Shown here: piece by piece, positions 58,437 through 64,000 of the stretch | Layout: the number at the start of each line of letters is the position of its first letter | Numbering within the stretch: position 1 is the stretch's first letter | Assembly (NCBI GenBank): GCA_947379755.1 | Contig: CANCOC010000003.1 | Span: forward strand, 1 to 64,000 | Length of the DNA: 64,000 bases | Direction: 5' to 3' | From: Alcaligenaceae bacterium | Lineage (GTDB): Bacteria; Pseudomonadota; Gammaproteobacteria; Burkholderiales; Burkholderiaceae_B | Notes under the pieces: generated by a model | The model's database searches: none | Seen by the model: the letters and a program-made list of their open reading frames with translations, nothing else | Told to the model about the DNA's origin: nothing | Program-made: the position numbers and the translations under genes

Positions 58437-59261
58437 ATGAATGATATCCCCAACGATACAGATCGGAGATTTGGCGGCTTGAGCCGACTCTTTGGTCCTG
58501 GCGCTCTTGTTGCGTTGCAGCATGCGCATGTGGCAATTGTCGGTATCGGGGGCGTCGGATCCTGGGCGGCAGAAGCCCTGGCAAGGAGTGGCGTGGGTGC
58601 GCTGACGCTGATCGACCTCGATCACGTGGGAGAGTCCAATATCAACCGTCAGGTTCATGCGCTGACAGACACGCTCGGTCAGGCAAAAATCGAGGCGATG
58701 GCCGATCGCGTCCGTGGAGTGAATGCACAGTGCAAACTCACGCTGATCGACGATTTCCTGACTCCCGAAAATGTTTCAGAAGTCTTGCCGGCATGCCTTG
58801 ATGTGGTGATTGACTGCACGGATCAGGTTAAGGCCAAGATTGCAATGGTGCTGCAGTCACGTGCGCGCCGTCAGCCGTTGATCGTCTGCGGAGGGGCGGG
58901 GGGCAAGACCAATTTGCTGGCGTTGCGTGCTGCTGATTTGTCAGAGTCTACCCACGATGCACTCCTGACACGTATGCGCAATATGCTGCGGCGGGATCAT
59001 GGTTTTGCGCGGGCAGGAACGGATACGGGCAAGGTTAAAAAACGCGTTCCAAAAATGGGTGTGCGTGTCTTGTGGGTCGATCAGCCCACTATCCTGCCTG
59101 ACGCCTGGCAAACGGAACCGTTAGCCGACACGCCAGCCCCTCACGCCCCCCTGCAAGGATTGGCTTGCGCTGGGTACGGCTCAAGCGTTACTGTCACGGC
59201 AACCATGGGCTTTGCCGCTGCGGCAGAGGCAATCCAGATCATTCTTGAACAGAAAAAATAA
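58437..59261 (+). CDS. tcdA: tRNA threonylcarbamoyladenosine dehydratase
   Basis: E1-like ATP-dependent enzyme that cyclises t6A37 to ct6A. It has 274 residues. The adenylate-binding motif is VAIVGIGGVGSWAAEALARSG, followed by LTLIDLDHVGESNINRQ, and KKRVPKMGVRVLW occurs later. I chose the ATG beginning MNDIPNDTDRRFGG (TcdA-like N-terminus) and not the track start 18 codons upstream. Together with the Sua5-type gene at 41.8 kb the window holds two steps of the t6A/ct6A pathway. Confidence 0.93.
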   Translation: MNDIPNDTDRRFGGLSRLFGPGALVALQHAHVAIVGIGGVGSWAAEALARSGVGALTLIDLDHVGESNINRQVHALTDTLGQAKIEAMADRVRGVNAQCKLTLIDDFLTPENVSEVLPACLDVVIDCTDQVKAKIAMVLQSRARRQPLIVCGGAGGKTNLLALRAADLSESTHDALLTRMRNMLRRDHGFARAGTDTGKVKKRVPKMGVRVLWVDQPTILPDAWQTEPLADTPAPHAPLQGLACAGYGSSVTVTATMGFAAAAEAIQIILEQKK

Positions 59262-59267
59262 TTCCCA

Positions 59268-60455
59268 ATGACTCAGCACGCCAGCAAGCCAGCACGCATT
59301 CTTTCCCGCATCCTGTCATTGGATGATTTTGAACGCGAAGCCTCCAGACGTTTGCCGCGTCCAATTTTTGGCTATGTGTCAGGCGCGTGCGAAGACTGCC
59401 ATTCCCTGCGTGCCAATCGCAGTATTTTTGCAGATTATGAATTTGTGCCGCGTGTGCTGATTGATATCTCCAGGCGCAGCCAGGAGGTCGAACTGTTTGG
59501 ACACACTTACAGCGCTCCGTTTGGCATGGCACCGATGGGCATCACTGCAATGTCTGCTTACCGCGGGGATGTTGTGCTCGCCGAGGCGGCTCAGCGTGCA
59601 AATATTCCAGCCATCATGAGTGGCTCGTCTCTGATCCGTATGGAAGAGGTTGTACAGGCGGCACCCAACACCTGGTTCCAGGCGTATCTGCCCGGAAAGG
59701 TCGAGCAAATTGCCCCCTTGATTGACCGGGTGGCGGCAGCAGGGTTTAAAACACTTGTGGTGACGGTCGACACTGCGTCTTCAGCGAACCGGGAGAACAA
59801 TGTTCGTACGGGATTTTCAACGCCCCTGCGCCCAAGCTTGCGTCTGGCCTGGGATGGTGTGAGTCATCCACGATGGCTGTTTGGCACCTTCCTCAAGACA
59901 CTCCTGCGTCATGGCATGCCGCATTTTGAAAATTCTTTCGCTACACGCGGAGCACCGATCATGTCGGCCAATGTGATGCGGGATTTCTCAACCCGGGGGC
60001 ATTTGTCCTGGCAGCATGTCAAAGAAATTCGTGCCCGCTGGAAAGGACCGATGGTGATTAAAGGCATTCTCCATCCCAGTGACGCTGCACTGGCACGCCA
60101 GTACGGGATGGATGGTTTGATTGTGTCCAATCATGGCGGACGTCAGCTAGATGGTGCCACTTCACCACTGCGCGTGCTACCGCAAATCCTTGAGCAATTC
60201 AAAGATGGACCGGTGATGCTTGATAGTGGTGTGCGACGCGGCAGCGATGTCCTCAAGGCGCTGGCGCTCGGTGCCCGCTGCGTCTTTCTGGGACGGCCGT
60301 TCAATTACGCAGCTGCCGTGGGCGGTCCGGCCGGTATCGACCACGCGATTTCATTATTGGAACAGGAGGTGTCACGTAATATGGCACTGATGGGAGTGAC
60401 AGGCGTTGGCCAGCTCAGTCCCGACTGTCTGATCCACGTGACAAGTCCACGCTGA
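59268..60455 (+). CDS. FMN-dependent alpha-hydroxy-acid oxidase/dehydrogenase
   Basis: A 395-residue TIM-barrel flavoenzyme of the lactate/glycolate/mandelate family. The catalytic His and FMN region is LIVSNHGGRQLDGATSP, the FMN phosphate site includes VMLDSGVRRGSDVLKALALGA (in part), and the N-terminal YVSGACEDCHSLRANR belongs to a subfamily with the GA-x-EDxxSL form. It oxidises an L-2-hydroxy acid to a 2-oxo acid; the substrate is not decidable. It starts 6 bp after tcdA and begins the second catabolic cluster. Confidence 0.92.
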   Translation: MTQHASKPARILSRILSLDDFEREASRRLPRPIFGYVSGACEDCHSLRANRSIFADYEFVPRVLIDISRRSQEVELFGHTYSAPFGMAPMGITAMSAYRGDVVLAEAAQRANIPAIMSGSSLIRMEEVVQAAPNTWFQAYLPGKVEQIAPLIDRVAAAGFKTLVVTVDTASSANRENNVRTGFSTPLRPSLRLAWDGVSHPRWLFGTFLKTLLRHGMPHFENSFATRGAPIMSANVMRDFSTRGHLSWQHVKEIRARWKGPMVIKGILHPSDAALARQYGMDGLIVSNHGGRQLDGATSPLRVLPQILEQFKDGPVMLDSGVRRGSDVLKALALGARCVFLGRPFNYAAAVGGPAGIDHAISLLEQEVSRNMALMGVTGVGQLSPDCLIHVTSPR

Positions 60456-60544
60456 CCGAGTGATTCACGTTGGGTAAACAGGTGGTGCGTTCACCGCATT
60501 TTATATGTACATTACATTTTATTTCTAAAAATACTGGAGCAAGC

Positions 60545-61216
60545 ATGGCTGAACTTGGTTTTCAAATCAATACACATAAACATACCGTCAGCGCAGCAAC
60601 ACTGAAAAAGTTTGCAAAGTTTGCCGTCGCAAATATCAGTGACGTGATGAACCGGACCAACGGCACTGTTGATCTGCGTCCTTTTCATAAAGGTGGCAAG
60701 ATTCTTGGTCGTGCCTTCACTGTCAAGACTGCGCCTGGTGACAACCTGATGGTGCACAAGGCGATTGATATGGCCGCTCCTGGCGATATTATTGTGGTGG
60801 ATGCTGGTGGTTTGCAGCGCAATGCCATCATCGGTGAAATCATGTCTACGCTTGCACACTCCAAAAAAATTGGTGGCTTTATCATTGACGGTCCGATCCG
60901 TGATGTGGATGCGATTGGCAAAAGCACTTTCCCTGTGTTCGCACGCTCCATTTCGCATCGTGGACCTTACAAAGAGGGCCCTGGTGAAATCAACGTGACG
61001 GTCTCCATTGATGGAATGGTTGTCCAGCCAGGCGACATTATTGTCGGTGACCAGGATGGCTTGTTGGCGATTCGTCCTGAAATCGCCGAAGAACTCGCCA
61101 AGCTGGTTGCAGCTGTCGAGAAAAAAGAAAAAGAGATTCTTGCCAAAATCGCAAAAGGCACGCTGGATCGCTCGTGGGTCGATCAGATCTTGCGTGCAAA
61201 AGGTGCGCTCAAGTAA
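60545..61216 (+). CDS. RraA/HMG-aldolase-fold protein (cluster 2)
   Basis: A 223-residue protein of the RraA fold. The R-D signature of the metal-dependent 4-hydroxy-4-methyl-2-oxoglutarate/CHA aldolases is present as FIIDGPIRDVDAIG, with the GEIMSTLAHSK helix before it and GDQDGLLAIRPEIAE at the end. The expected reaction is retro-aldol cleavage or oxaloacetate decarboxylation giving pyruvate. The ATG beginning MAELGFQINTH follows a TGGAGC site; the track start is 25 residues longer. It lies between a hydroxyacid oxidase and a D-2-hydroxyacid dehydrogenase. Confidence 0.9.
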   Translation: MAELGFQINTHKHTVSAATLKKFAKFAVANISDVMNRTNGTVDLRPFHKGGKILGRAFTVKTAPGDNLMVHKAIDMAAPGDIIVVDAGGLQRNAIIGEIMSTLAHSKKIGGFIIDGPIRDVDAIGKSTFPVFARSISHRGPYKEGPGEINVTVSIDGMVVQPGDIIVGDQDGLLAIRPEIAEELAKLVAAVEKKEKEILAKIAKGTLDRSWVDQILRAKGALK

Positions 61217-61237
61217 GTAGTGTTGTATTTTTATGCT

Positions 61238-61259
61238 GCAGGAGACATCCTGCGGGATG
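61238..61259. repeat. Two mutually exclusive short hairpins
   Basis: GCAGGA-GACA-TCCTGC (61238-61253) and CATCC-TGCG-GGATG (61246-61259) share bases, so only one can form at a time. They lie in the 108-bp gap between the RraA-like gene and the dehydrogenase gene. No T-run follows. A switch is possible in principle, but short repeats of this kind also arise by chance. Confidence 0.3.
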
Positions 61260-61324
61260 GATGAAGTCATAAACCGTTGTCTGGCCGCCGGGCTGGGCAA
61301 CGGATAAAAATAATCGGGGACAAA

Positions 61325-62350
61325 ATGAAAAAGAAAGTTGTGCGTTTTAATTTCTGGCTCAATCCTGCCTTTGATGCGCAGATTGGCAAGTCGGCGGATA
61401 TTGATCTGTCGGTATTAAATTACGCAGATTCAGATCAAAAAAATCTGGCGACCTTTAAAGAAGCACACATCTATCATTTCTGCGCGGCGCGCGATGAAGT
61501 GCCCTCGCAGTGGTGGGTCACCGACGATCTGATTAAACAATCCCCTAACCTGCTGTGTGCCTCCAGCTCTGGGGCAGGCTATGACCCGGTTGATCTTGCT
61601 GCCTGCAATCGTCACGGTGTGCTGGTCGTAAATCAGTCAGGTTGCAACGCCGACTCCGTCGCCGAGCACACGCTGGGCCTGATGCTGTCGGCCAAGCATC
61701 GCATTACAGAAAGTGACCGAGTCATGCGTGCCAACGCCTACACCACGCGCGAAGACCTGATGGGCAATGAGATTCGAGGTCTGACCTTGGGAATTGTCGG
61801 GATGGGTAATATCGGGACCCGTGTCGCGCAGCTGGCACAGGCTTTCGGCATGCAGGTAGTGGGCCATGATCCCAATCTGTCGAATGAAGAAATTCAAAAA
61901 CGCGGTGCCAAACCGGCGAGTTTCAATGACCTGCTCAAGCAAGCGGATGTCGTCACCGTTCACTGTCCACGTACGCCTGAGACACTCAATTATTTTGGCG
62001 CGGATCAATTTCGGGCGATGAAGCCGGGCGCAGTATTTCTATCCACCGCACGCGGTGGTATCCATGATGAGACCGCTCTCTATGAAGCCTTGCGTGATAA
62101 GCATCTCTCGGGGGCAGGTCTGGATGTCTGGTCAGTTGAGCCTCCAGCACGCGATAACCCTTTGCTGTCACTGCCAAATGTAACCGCCACATATCACACA
62201 GCAGGTGTGACACATGAAGCACGTCGCAATGCGGCAACCATGGCTGCTGATCAGATTCAGTCCATGCTGCGTGGCGAACGCGCACCACGCATCATTAATC
62301 CAGAAGTCTGGCCCGTCTATCTTGAACGCTTTAAACGTATCTTTGGCTAA
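61325..62350 (+). CDS. D-2-hydroxyacid dehydrogenase, NAD(P)-dependent
   Basis: A 341-residue member of the D-isomer-specific 2-hydroxyacid dehydrogenase family. The Rossmann motif is LGIVGMGNIGTRVAQLAQAFG, the catalytic Arg is in LSTARGGIHDETALY, Glu in LDVWSVEPPARDNP and His in YHTAGVTHEARRN. It interconverts a 2-oxo acid and a D-2-hydroxy acid. The ATG beginning MKKKVVRFNF has a GGGGA site. As part of cluster 2 it may feed the 2-oxo acid pool together with the L-specific flavin oxidase. Confidence 0.92.
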   Translation: MKKKVVRFNFWLNPAFDAQIGKSADIDLSVLNYADSDQKNLATFKEAHIYHFCAARDEVPSQWWVTDDLIKQSPNLLCASSSGAGYDPVDLAACNRHGVLVVNQSGCNADSVAEHTLGLMLSAKHRITESDRVMRANAYTTREDLMGNEIRGLTLGIVGMGNIGTRVAQLAQAFGMQVVGHDPNLSNEEIQKRGAKPASFNDLLKQADVVTVHCPRTPETLNYFGADQFRAMKPGAVFLSTARGGIHDETALYEALRDKHLSGAGLDVWSVEPPARDNPLLSLPNVTATYHTAGVTHEARRNAATMAADQIQSMLRGERAPRIINPEVWPVYLERFKRIFG

Positions 62351-62372
62351 ATGATTTCTGTTTGAGACCAGG

Positions 62373-62393
62373 CAGCGTGAACGTCTCACGCTG
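62373..62393. repeat. Hairpin between the dehydrogenase and Bug genes
   Basis: CAGCGTGA and TCACGCTG form a perfect 8-bp stem around ACGTC, 23 bp after the dehydrogenase stop and 30 bp before the Bug ATG. Only TGTTG follows, so it is a weak terminator at best. It could let the binding protein be expressed at a different level. Confidence 0.45.
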
Positions 62394-62422
62394 TGTTGAG
62401 TAATCAATGCGAGGCTGACGTC

Positions 62423-63403
62423 ATGAAAAAAATTGTTAAGTGCTATGGCTTCTTGTTTGGTACGGTATTGGCTGCCCTGGGTCTTTCAGGTCAGTCTGTG
62501 GCGGCAGATTATCCTGACCGTCCAATCACGATGATCGTCGCCTATGCCCCCGGGGGTGGAACAGATCTGGTGGCAAGACTGATTGCCCCGTATGTTGAAA
62601 AGTATCTTGGCAACAATGCAAGAATTGTTGTCACCAACAAGCCTGGGGCGGGTGGTGGAATTGGTTTTGCCGAGTTGGCGAAAGCGCCAGCAGATGGCTA
62701 TACCATCGGATTCCTGAATACGCCAAACCTTGTGTCGATTCCGATTGAACGCGAAACAAACTTTACCTGGCAAAGCTACGATCTGATTGGCAACTTGATT
62801 GATGATCCGGGCGCTTTTACCGTCAACACGTCCAATCCAGTCAGTAATCTGAAAGAACTTGCCGCCTTCGCCAAGGCCAATCCAGGCAAGGTTACGGTTG
62901 GTACGACAGGCGTCGGTTCAGATGACCATCTTGCCATGCTGATTTTTGCCAAGGCATCTGGTTTGAAAATGACGCATATTCCCTACAAAGGATCTGGTGA
63001 AGTACGAGGTGCCCTGGCCTCGAACCAGTTGGTCGTTGGTGCCATCAATGTGGGCGAAGCGTTGCAATACATGAAAGGTGGCAGCCCAATGAAAATGCTA
63101 GGCCAGATGGCAACCAGGCGTACGGTCCTGGCGCCCGATGTCCCGACTTTTGCCGAGCAGGGGTACAACATTGAAATGGCTTCTTTGCGCGGTCTTGCAG
63201 CCCCAAAAGGCTTGCCGGCTGATGTGCGTGCACGTCTGGTGAAGGCGGTGGCGCAGGCTGCTGCTGATCCTGCCTATATCAGGCAGGCAAATGAAATGTT
63301 TGCCCCGGTCCGCTATCTCGCACCTGACGCTTATCATGCAGAACTGAGCAACGCAGAAAAAGAGTTGCGTCAGTTATGGAAGGAAATCCCCTGGAAGGAA
63401 TGA
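62423..63403 (+). CDS. Bug-family periplasmic solute-binding protein (cluster 2)
   Basis: A 326-residue TctC/Bug-type protein. The signal peptide (KCYGFLFGTVLAALGLSGQSVAA in part) is followed by YPDRPITMIVAYAPGGGTDLVARL and the family block VVTNKPGAGGGIGFAELAK. The ATG beginning MKKIVKCY has a GAGG site eight bases upstream. It is probably the binding component for the substrate of cluster 2. No TctAB genes are near. Its 3' end overlaps the convergent PabC-like gene by 30 bp. Confidence 0.93.
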   Translation: MKKIVKCYGFLFGTVLAALGLSGQSVAADYPDRPITMIVAYAPGGGTDLVARLIAPYVEKYLGNNARIVVTNKPGAGGGIGFAELAKAPADGYTIGFLNTPNLVSIPIERETNFTWQSYDLIGNLIDDPGAFTVNTSNPVSNLKELAAFAKANPGKVTVGTTGVGSDDHLAMLIFAKASGLKMTHIPYKGSGEVRGALASNQLVVGAINVGEALQYMKGGSPMKMLGQMATRRTVLAPDVPTFAEQGYNIEMASLRGLAAPKGLPADVRARLVKAVAQAAADPAYIRQANEMFAPVRYLAPDAYHAELSNAEKELRQLWKEIPWKE

Positions 63404-64000
63404 TGGCCAAGCAAGCTTCACATCAAACCAGCCACGCAGTCCATTCGATAAGCGGATCTCTGCGTGCGGTTGCAGCAGGTCGTTGCGGGTGAGCGTGCCT
63501 TGCCTGGCCTGTCTGGTGTCAAGCAGCTGTCGGCGCTGTACGCCACCGAGCAACCCGCTTGCGCATTCAGGCGTGACCCATTCACCATTTTTTTTAATGT
63601 AGATGTTTGAGCGACTGCCTTCACATACCTCATCACGCGCGTTAAAAAATATCAGGTCAAAAAAACCGGGATGCTTTGCAAGCCATGTCGTGGTGGCGCT
63701 ATACCAGGGCCGATAGGTGGTTTTGTGCTGGAGCAGAGTTTGTGTGTGATCCAGCACGACAGGTGCGATGGCAATCGATGGCTGACCCGTCAGCTCGGGC
63801 AAGGCTGCTGTTTCGACCGTGACTGAGCCTGGTGCGGTGAGCAATAGCCGGATCCGCTGGTTGCCTTGCGCAGAGGTCGCGCAAAGCTGATCTTCAACGA
63901 GGTGTCTGACTGCCTCGCGTCCCGGCCATGCATAGTTGAGTGCGCGCGCAGACGCCTCAAGCCGGTCCAGATGGAGCTCAATGAGCGGAATTGTCCCCAG
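63374..64000 (-). CDS. Aminotransferase class IV, PabC-type 4-amino-4-deoxychorismate lyase (5' end cut)
   Basis: The frame stays open from the stop at 63374 to the window edge (208 residues), so the track start at 63844 is internal (a TTG). The sequence upstream reads IPLIELHLDRLEASARAL, the usual N-terminal region of class IV enzymes, and FNARDEVCEGSRSNIYIKKNGEWVTPE with CASGLLGGVQRRQLL follows the family pattern. The lyase makes p-aminobenzoate for folate. In Bordetella-like genomes this domain is often fused to PabB; the window cannot show this. Its end overlaps the Bug gene by 30 bp. Confidence 0.85.
   Translation of the reverse strand: MGTIPLIELHLDRLEASARALNYAWPGREAVRHLVEDQLCATSAQGNQRIRLLLTAPGSVTVETAALPELTGQPSIAIAPVVLDHTQTLLQHKTTYRPWYSATTTWLAKHPGFFDLIFFNARDEVCEGSRSNIYIKKNGEWVTPECASGLLGGVQRRQLLDTRQARQGTLTRNDLLQPHAEIRLSNGLRGWFDVKLAWPSFLPGDFLP

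Noticed and set aside
60512-61300. 262-aa ORF opposite the cluster 2 RraA-like gene
   Set aside because: The plus strand has the R-D signature, ribosome site and full-length family match; the antisense ORF has no support.

Overview
The window looks like chromosomal backbone of a betaproteobacterium, most likely Burkholderiales of the Alcaligenaceae type (Bordetella/Advenella-like). I infer this from two periplasmic Bug-family binding proteins, the operon orders miaB-phoH-ybeY-corC-lnt, queA-tgt-yajC-secD-secF and fba-purC-purE-purK-sua5, and many betaproteobacterial-style catabolic acyl-CoA genes. No database search was possible, so the taxon is an inference. I saw no transposase, integrase, phage gene, CRISPR array or rRNA.

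Layout. 1-750: the tail of an unknown plus-strand gene, then a minus-strand tRNA operon (Ala-GGC, Glu-TTC, Asp-GTC) with its own promoter and terminator. 775-7502 (minus): miaB, phoH, ybeY, corC, lnt and a FemAB-like acyltransferase, mostly joined by short overlaps. 7554-13209 (minus): queA, tgt, yajC, secD, secF (queuosine synthesis and the Sec translocon accessory complex). 13347-16820 (plus): a PBP4-type peptidase overlapping an unknown exported protein, then a DUF883/YqjE/YqjK-like membrane trio. 16849-25309: ubiD, a lytic transglycosylase, an aminotransferase, a FAD-oxidase-like protein, NADP malic enzyme, an orphan barstar and rsmE. 25402-29763 (plus): tkt, gap, pgk.

29760-37897 separates pgk from fba. 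It holds a cupin, cbpA-cbpM, a three-gene NrtA/SsuA-type ABC transporter, a Pit phosphate transporter, a Mog-type protein and a methyltransferase. 38035-42843 (plus): fba, purC, purE, purK, sua5. 42864-47207: a catabolic unit (IlvD/Edd dehydratase, RraA-like aldolase, Bug protein) divergent from a GntR/FCD regulator. A perfect 16-bp palindrome sits exactly between the -35 and -10 of the dehydratase promoter. 47262-58298 (minus): glutaryl-CoA dehydrogenase, a TPP enzyme, a CaiB CoA-transferase, an AidB-like dehydrogenase, purU, an L-2-hydroxyglutarate-oxidase-like protein, a flavin reductase, pdxH, chaC and an MFS transporter. 58437-63403 (plus): tcdA, then a second catabolic unit (FMN hydroxyacid oxidase, RraA-like protein, D-2-hydroxyacid dehydrogenase, Bug protein). 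The right edge cuts a PabC-type lyase.

The most interesting signal is that the window carries two separate catabolic clusters built on the same idea: a Bug binding protein, an RraA/HMG-aldolase-fold protein with the retro-aldol R-D signature, and a hydroxy-acid-processing enzyme. Neither has TctA/TctB membrane genes nearby. One has a very clear operator. Both are plausible uncharacterised sugar-acid or hydroxy-dicarboxylate pathways.
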